Source: Ophiosphaerella korrae (lineage: Eukaryota; Ascomycota; Dothideomycetes; Pleosporales; Phaeosphaeriaceae). From it: 64,000 nt of DNA. The stretch spans positions 1-64,000 of the forward strand of contig JALNQF010000058.1 in assembly GCA_028456385.1 (NCBI GenBank). Reading direction: 5' to 3'. Shown piece by piece: positions 13,901 to 26,738 of this stretch (position 1 is its first letter; each line of letters opens with the position of its first letter). The notes under the pieces are model-generated. The model worked only from the letters and a program-made list of their open reading frames with translations, had not been told where the DNA came from and searched no databases. The translations under genes were made by a program, and so were the position numbers.

Positions 13901-16900
13901 TAGATTACAAAGAGTAAGAATCTTTACAAAACTAGATATTTAGAACGCGTACTACTAGATTAGAATTAAAAAAGGAGATAAATAGAAGATAGCGTTTAGA
14001 ACACAGTATAGACTATACAAATATCTAGTTATGCTATTTAGCTTAATAAACGCACTAGTAGCATTCTAAGAAAGGATTAATATAGTACTAAGAGAGTACT
14101 TAGACGTATTTATATTTATATACCTAGATAACATCCTTATATTTTTAGAAATAGAGGAAGAATACGTACAATATATACATAAAGTACTAGAGAAACTAGT
14201 AGAAAACAAACTATTTCTAAAAATAAGAAAATATAAATTTTATACAAAGGAAACAGACTTCCTTAGATTTATTATTAAACTAAGAAAAATTAAGATCGAC
14301 CTAGAGAAGATTAGATTAATTAACAAATAGCTAATACTAAAAAACCTAAAAGAGGTACAACAATTTTATAGGTTAGCTAACTTTTGTAGAAAGTTAATAA
14401 TAGGATAGTCTAAAGATATAGAACTAATAACTAGACTTATAAAAAAAGACACGCTATTTAAGTAGACGAAAGAATACAATAAAGTATTTAAGAAAATTAA
14501 AAGAAAGTTTATAGAAAATCTAGTTATTAGAATATACAACCTAGACCTACTAGTAGTAGTAAAAACAGACGCGTCTAACTTAGTCTATAGAATAGTACTA
14601 ATACAAGAAGACCTAGAGACTAACAAGGAGTATTTAGTTAAATACTTTTCTAAGAAAATAAAGCTAGTAGAGCTTAATTACCTAATCTACAACAAAGAGA
14701 TACTAGTAATATACAAAGCATTTAAGTAATAGAGAGTATATTTACAAAGAGTAAAATACTAGACAAAGGTCTATATAGACTACAAGAACCTTATAGAATT
14801 TATAACAAATAAAGAACTATTACAACGCTATACAAGATAGTAAGAGTTTCTATTAATATTTAACATAGAAATAATATATACAAAAGGGAAAGATAACTAA
14901 TTTATAGATGCCCTTAGTAGAAGACTAGACTTACAAGAAGAAGTAAGCGCTACTAGCATAGTTCTAATTAAGAACGAAGAAGGACATTTAGTCCTAAACA
15001 CACCTAAAATAGCCGCAACACTTAAAAGAATAAGTAGTGAGCTAGACAAATAGATTTAGAAAATAACGCAAGAAGCATCTAAAGAAACAGAAAAACTAGA
15101 AACTTAAGAAGGACTAGCACAAGCCTATAGAAGAATATACATTCTAAGAAAAATCTAAAGAGAATTTATACAACAATTCTACAAATTACTAGTATACAGA
15201 CACTAAGGTATTAACAAGATATTAGATAGACTCTTAAGGGACTATTATATCTTAAAGGTAAGATAACTAGTAATAGAAGTACTACGAGACTATATAGAAT
15301 ACTATAGAAACAAATATAATAGACACGCACTATATAGAATACTATAACTAATAGAGATACTAGAATAACTATAGAAAATTATTATAATAGACTTTATTAC
15401 AAAACTACCTAAGTCTAAGGACCTAATATTAAGAGTTAAGTATAATAGAATCCTAATAATAGTAGATAAACTTACAAAGTACTTATACTTTAGACTATAC
15501 AAAGAGAAAAGTAGAATAGAAGTTATAGTATACTAGGTTCTAGGAACTATAATTAGCTAACACAGACTACTAGATAAGATTATTATAGATAGAGACGTAA
15601 GATTTATATTAAAACTATAGGGAATAATAATAGTATAATTAGGAATTAAATATACAATATTAATAGTATACTACCTATAGACAGATAGATAATTAGAACG
15701 CATAAATTAGACAGTAGAACAATACCTAAGATACTACCTTAATTATAACTAGAATAACTAAGTACAACTACTACCTATAGCACAACTAGCATATAATAGT
15801 GCAAAGAATATAGTAATAGGAGTAATACTCTTCTTTGTAAACTATAGATTTGAGCCTAATATATACTAGATACTAAGAAACTAGATATCTTAGTCCCTAA
15901 GAGGAGAAAACTTCGCTAACAGACTTAAGAATATATAGGATTAACTAAGATAGGACGTAGAATTCCTATATAATCGCATAGCTAAGTACTATAACAAGAA
16001 GTATAAAGAAGGACCCTAATTTAGAGAGGAAGAAAAAGTATAGTTAGTACGAAAAAATATTAAAAGCAAGAGACTAAGCTTAAAATTAGACTACGTTAAG
16101 ATAAGACTATATAAAATTAAGAAAGAAGTTACGCTAGTTATATTTAAATTAAAGCTACTAAATAAAATAAAGATATACCTAACCTTCTACGTAGCACTAC
16201 TTAAGATAGTACTATAGAACGTAAAACTACTAGTGTACAAAGTAGACACGTATAGAGAATAAGAAGAATAGGAAGTTAAAGAAATCCTAGCATACTAGTT
16301 CTATAACAGTAGGAACTACTATCTAGTAAAATAGATAGGTATAGACAAAAAAGGACAACTATAAGAAAAAATATAGGAACTAGAGGAAAACCTTAATTAC
16401 CTTAAGAAACTAGAAGACTTCTAAAGTTAAAACCCTCTAGAACGTATAGTAGCGAGTTGAGAAAACTAATAATACTACTACTAGATAGAGAGGCGATAGG
16501 AGCGCCTAATGTAATAGGAGCTAGAGTAGCCTCTACTGTATCGTCTAAATCTAATTTAGCTTTTAAGGCACAAGACTATTTAGACAACTTAGCGTTATTA
16601 TAAGCCTTTATCTTATAAAGACGCTTAACGTAGGAATAAAGCTCTACTAGCTTATAAAGAGTTAACTTACACTTAGCCTTAGCTATAGCAAGCTATAACA
16701 ACAATTGCGCTTAAGCCCTATTAACAGCTCGCCCTATATAACTTAGTAGAAGGAGACTATATAGAAATTAAACACTTACACTCTATAAGCGAAACCTTAG
16801 AAGAAATACACTTATACTAAATATTAGCGAGAATACACTCGTTATAGTGCTTACTATCCTTTAAAGATATAAGACAAGTAAGACCTAATTTAGTATAATA

Positions 16901-17077
16901 ACGACATAGGAATATCTTAACCTTATTGCGAACAATACAAGCTACAAGAAGGAGTTTGTTACGCTAGGACTAAGACGGTATAGAGAGTAATAAGGAACTA
17001 AGGATTAACAAAGATATAGGATTAATAACCTTAGTACTAGTATAGAGAAATAAGAGACTGCGTAGAAAAGAGAATAG

Positions 17078-17538
17078 TGTTATAGTAGTAATAAGGGAAA
17101 TCGAGATAGAACTAATTAGTCTACGCTTAGCTACTAACAAAGTATAAGATAAGTAGGGTAACGACTTATAAGATAACGAGTTTAATTAGGAAGCTAACTA
17201 CAATATAGACACGTAACAAATTCGTAAATTTGCGATCTTAGTAAATACAAAGCCGCGAAGCTATTATATAACAAATTTGTAAATTCGCGATCTTAGTAAA
17301 TACAAAGTAATAAAGCCGCTAAGATATTATTACTATATAGCTAGTAGTAATACGTATTGTTAGGATAGTATTAGTAATTTAATCCTTTAACTACAGAACG
17401 CTAATACAAGATAGTTGCGAAATATTTTCTATTGTTTATAGTTATTATAGATCCCTATATAAACTTTTGTTATTACCTCGCAATCTACTAACTCTTCTAA
17501 GACAGGTACCTGTAGTCGACGATAAGAGGCCCGTTATA
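17078..17538 (+). repeat. 3' LTR of R4
   Basis: This 461-bp LTR runs from TGTTATAGT to CCCGTTATA, preceded by the polypurine tract AGAAAAGAGAATAG and followed by the target duplication GTAAG. It is more heavily mutated than the 5' LTR at many CpA/TpG sites, for example GCATAGG in the 5' LTR against GTATAAG here. Confidence 0.92.
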
Positions 17539-18415
17539 GTAAGCTCCTAGATCTACTTATATTTAGCTTTAGCCTCTATAATTTAAGATAGTAATTTCTC
17601 TTAAGTCTAGTTAATAGCTCTCCCTATTATTATTAAGCCTAGACGTAAGAATAAGTATAATAAACGTATACTTAAAAAGAGAAATACTAGATATATTATA
17701 AGAACTATATATATTTATATAAATATACACCTTATAAGCCTTACTATTATTCGCGGAAATAATATAAAGAAGAGACTTAGGATTTAACTTAAGAGAAGTA
17801 TAATAAGAATAAAGAAATATCTTAATACTATTATATAATATATAATTAGTAAGAAGGTAGTAATAATATATAGATAAAATAACTATAGAGAGTAATAAAG
17901 AACTATAAATTAATAAAGAAAGTAGATTAATAACTTTAGCTTTAAGATAAATAAATAAAGACTTATCTAAAGGAAGAGATAGTATTATAATAGTAATAAG
18001 AGAGCTATAGAGAGAACTAATTAGCTTTATAATAATTAACTTAGACTTATATAACTCTAAAGAATATAAACTTAACTAGAAGGCTATATATAATTAGGAT
18101 ACCTAAAGTAATCTATAATCTATAGACTCTTAATATTAGTAAATTATAGATTAAGATAATCTACAATCTATTAGTCTTAGTAACTATAGATTAATAGATT
18201 ATAACGAGTATATAGTTAGTAGTAATATATATTATTAGGATACTATTAGTAATTTAATCCTTTAACTATAGAACGCTAGTATAAAATAGTTATAAAATAT
18301 CTTCTACTATTTATAGTTATTATAGATCTCTAATATAAGCTTTTACTATTACCTTATAATCTACTAACTACTCCTAAGATAAGTACCTATAGTTAATAAT
18401 AGGAGGCCTATTATA
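17539..18415 (+). mobile_element. R3, segment 2: 3' tail and LTR
   Basis: R3 resumes after R4. The sequence CTCCTAGAT and what follows continues the tail that stopped at 10469, and it aligns with the uninterrupted tail of R1 after 2271. The 3' LTR is 17983-18415 (433 bp, starting TATTATAATAG from a RIP-altered TGTTATA). Directly after it, at 18416, comes the interior of the R5 5' LTR, so R3 landed in that LTR. Confidence 0.85.
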
Positions 18416-21400
18416 CTATTATTAGGATAGTATTAGTAATTTAATTATTAACTACAAGTAATAATACTAAGATAGTTATAAAATATATTCTATTATTCCT
18501 AGCCTATTATAGATTACTATATAAGCTTTTATTATTACCTCTTAATTTACTAATAACTATAGGTTACTAGGAAGTTAACCCTAGTAAGCCTTTTATACCT
18601 TACTAATTTAGTTATTAAGAGAAGTAAAGTATAAGTAGTATATAGTCTAGCTAATATAATAGTAGAAAGTTTAGCTAAATAAATAGCTAAAGTACCTATA
18701 AGTAGTTATTTAATAGATAATATAGTATAGAAAATAATTAAAGATTATATAAATAATCTAATCTCTAAAAAAATATATATAAAAATAGTAATTAATACTT
18801 TAGAAACGTAGAATAAGGAACTAGAAGACTATTTAAAGTAAAATAAGGTATAAATTAAAGCTATTATTAAAGGATAGAACTAGATAAAACTAATTACCTA
18901 AAGACTAGAAATAAGTATAATAAAGAAGCTACTTAAGATACTAGTCTTTAAGAAGTTTAATAAAATAAGAGAAAAACTAAAACCTTTTATAGTATTAGTA
19001 TAACTTTAAATAGATATATAAGTACTATACTTTAATATAAAAGAAAAAAAGGTAATATATATAGAATTATACTTAGAAGAAAATATAATAAGATAGTATA
19101 AACCTTACTCGATAGACTATATAATATATTCTCTAATAACCTAAAAAGATAAAACTAAAGTAATTTTTAGAAGTTATAAGTACTTTACTAAATAAATAAG
19201 AGTAGTATTTAAAGATATAGATATTACCTAATAAGCTAAAGAAAAGCTTAAAAGACTTATACAATAGAAAAGTATTTCTAAATATATATTATAGTTTAAA
19301 CAACTATTATAGAATATAGAATAGAATAAATTAGCTCTAATATTATAATTTAAACAAAGATTAAATAAAAAAATCTAATACAAGATAATTTATATAGAGA
19401 AACCTAGGACACTAGAAGCTCTAAAATAATAGGTAATCTAAATTAATAATAACTTTTAAGAATAGAAAAAGAATAAATATAGTAACTAACCTAAAAACTA
19501 AGATACTAGAGACCCTATAATCTTTAATACTAATAAGGATAGAAAGAAAAAGAAGAATAAAGACTTTACGTATTTTAATTATAATAAGAAAAGCTACTAA
19601 GTAAAAGACTACTAATTATAGAAAAAAAAAGATATAGTATATTATAAATATAGAAAACTAAGATACTTTGTAAAAGACTATAGAAGTAAAGACTATAAGA
19701 AAAATAAAGAAATATAGTTAAAGATAACTAAAAGTAAAAAGGAAGTACTAAAAGTATAGGCTAAGCCTTAAAAGAAAGTAGTAAAGAGTAAAGAAATATA
19801 ATATATAATACTCTATTAGACCTTTTATTATAAAGATAACTACTATATATATCTTTCTAGAAAGTAAAGAGTAGGATATTTTTTATAAAAGAATAAAGTA
19901 GTAGTAATAAAAGAAAGAATAAAAGCGTAGCTAGAAGAAATAGTATACGTAATAGACTTACTAACAAAAGACTTAAAAAGAGAAGAAACCTAGATTTTAT
20001 TAATCTAGGCTAAAGAACTAGTATAAGATAAAGAGACTACTATAGCTTCTTCTAAAGAACTATAAGAAAGTAAGAAATAGATTAGTATAAGAGATATAGA
20101 ATATACCTAGCTAGATATATATAGCTATAATAGCTATATAATAATAAATATAGAAGAATAAAATAAAGAATAAAAGTTTAGTTAGAAATACTTACTAGTT
20201 ATAAGTATAGAAAAAGTGTATAAAGACTAGAAAGAACGTAACTCTAAAAAAATAAAGTTTATACTATTTTAAGAATAAATAAAGTAATATATAGTAGTAG
20301 TAAGAAGAATACTAATATAAAGAGAATAGTAATACTTTATAAGAAAAACGTAATAGATTAATAAAGCCTATATACTAAGGATACTAATAGTATACTATAT
20401 TTTAATAATAGATATACTTAGGAAAAACAAATACAAAGAAGGAGATAATAAAATAATAGATTTAAAACACCTAGTATACTTTAAAGTATTATAGATATTA
20501 TACTTAGATAAGAATTATATTATATATAGAAACCCTAAAGTAAATAATAATATATAGCTTATAAGAAGAAGAGGCTATAATTATATAAGAGTAATTCTAG
20601 TAGAAAATATCTAAGGATAAGAAATAAACTAAGAAGATAGATACTTAGTAGTAAGGCTAGGACTAAAATTATCTAAGAAATACGTCCTAGAAAGACTATA
20701 GTATAAATATATTTATAATAAATATCTAAAATACAAAGAATACAAACTTAAAGTAAGGCTATAGCTCTAGAAAAATAGATAATTTATAAAAAAGCCTAAA
20801 CAAGAATAGCTAGAAGGTTTAAAAGGCTTATATATTATAAAAATAAGTACCTACTAAAAAAAGAAAGTATAATTAATAATTAATAGTAGAGCTATAAAGA
20901 ACTTTATATTAAAGAAGTTTATAGAAATATAAGGAATATATTATATAATAAAGAAATACTATTAATAGTTAAGTATAATTAAAAGAAAACTATTCTAGAA
21001 ACCTATTAGGTTTAAAACAGTTCCCTCTACACTAGAACTAGAAAGAATAAAGATTAAAAATATAGTTATAGATATAATAATAATTAATAATAAACAAGAT
21101 ATAATTCTAGAAATACTATAGTTATAAATAACTAACTTATATATTAATTAGAGAATAGAACAAATTAAGTACTATAAAATAGATATATTAAAAGCTAATA
21201 TAAGTATATATAGAGAAGAATTCCTAGAAGAATATAAAAAATAGGAAAAGTAACTTATAGAACCTAAAGACTACTTTCTAGAATATTAGCTATAAGATTT
21301 AGTAATAGACCTAGAGGAAGAAAAGAATATAAGATAGAGCCTAGTTTATAGAAAAATAGAAGAAGAATCTAAAACTAAATAAGTATTAATTAAAAATATA

Positions 21401-24400
21401 ATTAAGAAAAGATAGATATAAGACTCTAGATCCTTAGTAGTATATAGTCTTATATTTATAGATAAAAAAGGAATAAGTAATAAAAGACCTTACGTAGATT
21501 TTAAGAAAACTAACGTAGTTATAAATAAAACTAATATCTACTACTATAAATATATAAAATACAAGATAGGCTATAAAAAGTAAAGATCTTTATAAAACTA
21601 GATATCTAGAACGCCTATTACTAAATTAGAATTAAAGAAAGTAATAAATAGAAAATAGCGTTTAGAACATAATATAGATTATATAAATATCTAGTTATAC
21701 TTTTTAGCTTAATAAATATACTAGTAGCTTTCTAAGAAAGAATTAATATAGTATTAAGAGAGTACATAGACGTATTTATATTTATATACCTAGATAATAT
21801 CTTTATATTCTTAGAAATAGAGGAAGAATATATATAATATATATACAAAGTACTAGAGAAACTAGTAGAAAATAAGTTATTTCTTAAAATAAAGAAATAC
21901 AAATTCTATATAAAAGAAATAGACTTCCTTAGATTTATTATTAAACTAGGAAAAATTAAGATTAACCTAGAAAATATTAAGTTAATTAATAAATAGCTAA
22001 CACTAAAGAACCTAAAAGAGGTATAATAATTTTATAGACTAGCTAACTTTTATAGAAAGTTAATAGTAAGATAGTTTAAAGATATAGAACTAATAACAAA
22101 GCTTATAAAGAAGAATACGCTATTTAAATAGATAAAAGAAAGTTTATAGAAAACCTAGTTATTAGAATATATAACCTAGACCTACTAGTAATAGTAAAAA
22201 TAGACGTATCTAACTTAGTCTATAGAATAGCACTAATACAAGAAGATTAGAAGACTAAAAAAAAATATCTAGTTAAATACTTCTCTAAGAAAATAAAACT
22301 AATAGAGCTTAACTACTAAATTTATAACAAAGAAATACTAGTAATCTCTAAAGTATTTAAGTAATAGAGAGTATACTTATAAGGAGTAAAATATAAAATA
22401 AAGGTCTATATAGATTATAAGAATCTAATAAAATTTATACTAAATAAAGAATTGTTATAATACTATATAAGATAGTAGGAATTCCTATTAATATTTAATT
22501 TAGAAATTATATATATAAAAGGAAAAGATAACTAATTTATAAATACCTTTAGTAGAAGACTAGACCTATAAAAAAAGAAATAAACGCTATAGGTATAGTT
22601 CTAGTATAGAATAAAGAAGGATACTTAGTCTTAAATATACTTAAAATAGCTGTAATACTTAAAAGAAAGAGTAGTAAGCTAGATAAATAGATTTAGAAAA
22701 TAACGCAAGAAGTATCTAAAGAAATAAAGAAACTAAAGACTTAAGAAGAACTTATATAAGCTTATAGAAGAATATATATCTTAAGAAAAATCTAGAGAGA
22801 ATTTATATAACAATTCTATAAATTACTAGTATATAAATATTAAGAGATTAATAAAACCCTAGATAGGTTACTATAAGACTACTATATCCTAAAAGTAAAA
22901 TAGCTAGTAATAGAAGTACTACAAGACTATATAAAATATTATAAAAATAAGTATAGTAGATATATACTATATAAGAAGCTATAACTAGTAGAAGTACTAG
23001 AATAACTATAAGGAGTTATTATAATAGACTTTATTACAAAGCTACCTAAGTTAAAAGACTTAATATTAAGAGTTAAGTATAATAGAATTATAATAATAGT
23101 AGATAAACTTATAAAGTACTTATACTTTAAACTATATAAAGAAAAAAGTAAGATAGAAGTTACTATATACTAGGTCCTAAGAACTATAATTAGTTAATAT
23201 AGACTACTAGATAAGATTATTACTAATAGAGACGTAAAATTTAAATTAAAACTATAGAGAATAATAATAGTATAATTAAGAATATAATATAAAATATCTA
23301 TAGTATACTATCTATAAATAGATAGATAATTAGAATAAATAAATTAAATAGTAGAATAGTACTTAAGATACTACTTTAACTATAACTAGAATAATTAGGT
23401 ATAGTTACTACTTATAGTATAACTAGTATACAATAGTATAAAGAATATAGTAATAAGAGTATTACCTTTCTTTATAAACTATAGATTTAACTCTAATATA
23501 TATAGAATACTAAGACTATAGATATCTTAGTCCTTAAGAAGAAAAAACTTTACTAATAGACTTAAAGATATATATAATTAACTAAGATAGGATATAAAAT
23601 TCCTATATAATTAAATAGCTAAGTACTATAATAAGAAATATAAAGAGGGACCCTAATTTAGAAAGAGAGAAAAAGTATAGTTAATATAAAAGAATATTAA
23701 AAGTAAATAACTAAGTTTAAAACTAGATTACGTTAAAATAGAACTATATAAAATTAAAAAAGAAGTTATACTAGTTATATTTAAATTAAAGCTACTAAAT
23801 AAAATAAAGATATACCTAACTTTCTACGTAGTACTACTTAAAATAGTACTATAAAATATAGAACTACTAGTATATAAAGTAGATATCTATAGAGAATAAG
23901 AAGAATAAAAAGTTAAGAAAATCTTACAATACTAGTTCTATAATAGTAAGAGCTACTACTTAGTAAAATAGATAGGTACTAATAAAAAAGGATAACTATA
24001 GGAAGATATATAGGAACTAGAAGATAACCTTAACTACTCTAAGAAACTAGAAGAGTTCTAAAGTTAAAACCTTCTAGAGCGCTTTATAGTAAACTAAAAA
24101 AATTAGTACTACTAATAATAAATAGAGAGATATTAGAAATACTTAATATAATAAGAGTTAAAGTAGCCTCTATAGCGTCCTTAAGGTCTATCTTAGCTTC
24201 TAAGGTATAAGACTATTTAGATAATTTAGTGTTATTATAAGCTTTTAATTTATAAAAACGCTTAATATAAGAATAAAGATCTACTAGCTTATAAAGAGTT
24301 AGCTTATACTTAGCTTTAGCTTTAATAAGCTATAATAATAGTATCTTTTAAGCCTAATTAATAGCTCGCCCTATATAACTTAGTAAGAAGAGACTATATA

Positions 24401-25154
24401 GAAATTAAGTACTTATACTTAGTAAGAGAAATACTTAATAGAGTATATTTATATTAAATATTAGTAAGAATACACTTACTATAATACTTATTATCTTTTA
24501 AAGATATAAGGTAAGTAAGCTTTAACTAAGTATAATAGGTATAAGGAAATATTTTAACTCTATTACAAGTAATATAAGTAATAAAAAGAAGTTTATTATA
24601 ATTAAAATAAGAAGATATAGAGAATAATAAAGAACTAGAAATAAATAAAGAAACTAGACTAATAACTTTAAGCCTAGGGTAGAGAAATAAAAACCTATCT
24701 AAAGAAGAGAATAGTATTATAGCTATAATAAAAGAAAACTAATTTAAGCTAGTTAGCTCTACTATAAATAATAAAAGTACGTACAACTTATAAAGTAATA
24801 AACTTAATAAAGAAACTAACTATAATAGAGATATATAATAAATTCGCAATTTATAATCTTAGTAAATATAAAGTATAAAGCTAAGTACGTAATAAATTTA
24901 TAATTTATAATCTTAGTAAATATAAAGTACAAAGCTAGCTAAGGAACCTAAGTATATAGTTAGTAGTAATATCTATTATTAGGATAGTATTAGTAATTTA
25001 ATTATTAACTACAAGTAATAATACTAAGATAGCTATAAAATATCTTCTATTATTTTTAGCTTATTATAGATTACTATATAAGCTTTTATTATTACCTCTT
25101 AATCTACTAATAACTATAAGTTACTAGGAAGTTAACTCTAGTAAGCCTTTTATA
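18416..25154 (+). mobile_element. R5: Gypsy element, 5' LTR cut by R3
   Basis: A partial 5' LTR (18416-18597) aligns with the interior of the 3' LTR from about 24980 on, so R3 interrupts it. Then follow the leader, gag with a zinc-knuckle remnant near 19567, protease, RT (YLDN near 21790), RNase H, integrase, chromodomain (about 23890-24010), tail, and 3' LTR 24715-25154. The element is closed by stops throughout and is one of the most AT-biased copies. At 25155 reverse-oriented R6 gag begins, so R5 is inserted in R6. Its left end is outside the window. Confidence 0.87.
24715..25154 (+). repeat. 3' LTR of R5
   Basis: This 440-bp LTR runs from TATTATAGC (RIP-altered TGTTATAGC) to CCTTTTATA. 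It has two copies of a 54-bp AT-rich tandem unit where the R6 and R7 LTRs have three, which accounts for the 440 versus 494 bp difference. Confidence 0.83.
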
Positions 25155-26244
25155 ACTTCTTTCTTATTTTTAGTTATTTTTAACTATATTTCTTTATCTT
25201 TCTTATAGTCTTTACTTCTATAGTCTTTTATAAAGTATCTTAGTTTTTTATACTTATAATATACTATATCTTTTTTTTTTATAATTAGTAGTCTTTTATA
25301 TAGTAGCCTTTTTTACTATAATTAAAGTATATAAAGTCTTTATTCTTCTTTTTCTTTTTATCTTTATTAGTTTTAAGGATTATAAGGTCTCTAGTATCCT
25401 AGTTTCTAAGTTAGTTACTATACTTATTCTTTTTCTATTCTTAAAAGTTATTATTAATTTAGATTACTTATTACTTTAGGGCTTCTAGTTATTAAGAGGT
25501 AGCTAGAAGATAATAGTACTTACTATAGGCTATAGGAGATAGTAAAGAGATAATAGATAGTATTTAATAGTACTACTAGTATCTAAAAGAGAATAATACT
25601 TACTTTACTCTCTTTACAAGTATTAAGCCTTTTATACGCCTATATAGTATATTAGCTCTACTTTAAACTATAACTATATAATGTTATAATCTTTAGTATA
25701 TTAGCTTTACCCCCTTAACTCGTACTAGAGTTTACAAGAGTCTTAAGTGTTTAGAGAACCTTTATTATATTAGTATTCTAGGTTTTTCTATATAAATTAT
25801 CTTATATTAGATTTTTTTATTTAATCTTTATTTAAATTATAATATTAGAGCTAATTTATTATATTCTATATTCTATAATAGTTATTTAAACTATAATATA
25901 TATTTAGAAATACTTTTTTACTATATAAGTCTCTTAAGCTTTTTTTTAGTATATTAGGTAATATCTATATCTCTAAATACTACTCTTATTTATTTAGTAA
26001 AGTACTTATAACTTTTAAAAATTACTTTAGTTTTATCTTTCTAGGTTATTAGAGAGTATATTATATAATCTATCTAGTAAGGTTTATACTATCTTATTAT
26101 ATCTTCTTCTAAGTATTATCCTATATATATTACCTTCTTTTCTTCTATATTAAAGTGTAGTACTTATATATCTATCTAGAGTTATACTAATACTATAAAA
26201 GGTTTTAGTTTTTCTCTTATTCTATTAAACTTCTTAAAGACTAG
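25155..26244 (-). mobile_element. R6, segment 1: reverse gag region
   Basis: Reverse-complement gag sequence, including the zinc-knuckle region near 25290-25350, continues from R5's insertion point and is interrupted by solo LTR S1 (25490-25769) and then by R7 at 26245. The last five bases ACTAG (26240-26244) are the target duplication of R7 and recur at 33380-33384, where R6 resumes. No open frame remains. Confidence 0.84.
25490..25769 (+). repeat. S1: 280-bp solo LTR of a second family
   Basis: This block is absent from the equivalent gag position of the other copies. It starts TATTAAGAGGTAGC and ends CCTTTATTATA, which fits RIP-altered TG...CA ends. It is flanked by CTAGT (25485-25489) and TTAGT (25770-25774), a 5-bp duplication that differs by one C-to-T change. 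Its first part matches the reverse complement of 34764-34904 (S2). No internal coding region is present, so a solo LTR is the simplest reading; a non-autonomous element is possible. Confidence 0.75.
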
Positions 26245-26738
26245 TGTTATAGCTATAATAAGAGAAAACTAATTTAAACTAATTAGCCTTACTATAGATA
26301 ATAACGACGTATATAACCTATAGGGGAATAAACTAGATTAAGAAGCTAACTATAATAAGAATACGTAATAAATTTATAATTTATAATCTTAGTAAATATA
26401 AAGTATAAAGCTAAGTATATAATAAATTTATAATTCGCGATCTTAGTAAATATAAAGTACGAAGCTAAGTACGTAATAAATTTGTAATTCGCGATCTTAG
26501 TAAATACAAAGTATAAAGTTAGCTAAGAAGCCTAGGTATATAGTTAGTAGGATGCGTATTATTAGGATAATATTAGTAATTTAATCCTTTAACTATAGAA
26601 TAGTAATATAAGATAGTTATAAAACATCTTCTATTATTTATAGTTATTATAGATCCTAATATAAGCTTTTAATATTAACTCTTAATCTACTAACTTTTTT
26701 AATAGGTACCTATAGTTAATAATAGGTAGCCTATTATA
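26245..26738 (+). repeat. 5' LTR of R7
   Basis: This 494-bp LTR runs from TGTTATAGC to GCCTATTATA. It contains three 54-bp tandem units, then the 3' block shared with all other LTRs here. It has the same length as the 3' LTR. Confidence 0.9.

Larger units (their letters stand above)
10470..17538 (+). mobile_element. R4: complete Ty3/Gypsy chromovirus, 7069 bp, RIP-mutated
   Basis: Two 461-bp LTRs (10470-10930, 17078-17538) are flanked by the 5-bp target duplication GTAAG (10465-10469 and 17539-17543). Internal order: leader; gag with a zinc-knuckle remnant at 11895-11936 in which all Cys/His codons of the CCHC pattern have been changed by transitions; protease; RT with YLDN at 14121-14132; RNase H about 14560-14960; integrase about 15130-16000; chromodomain about 16250-16420; a non-coding tail of about 640 bp; and a purine tract at 17064-17077. 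It keeps more CpA/TpG than its neighbours, which suggests it is among the youngest. It encodes no intact protein. Confidence 0.93.

Noticed and set aside
15302..15502. Minus-strand 66-codon open frame inside R4
   Set aside because: It is antisense to integrase in a RIP-mutated element, consists of Ile/Leu/Ser/Tyr-rich low-complexity residues, and is explained by base composition.
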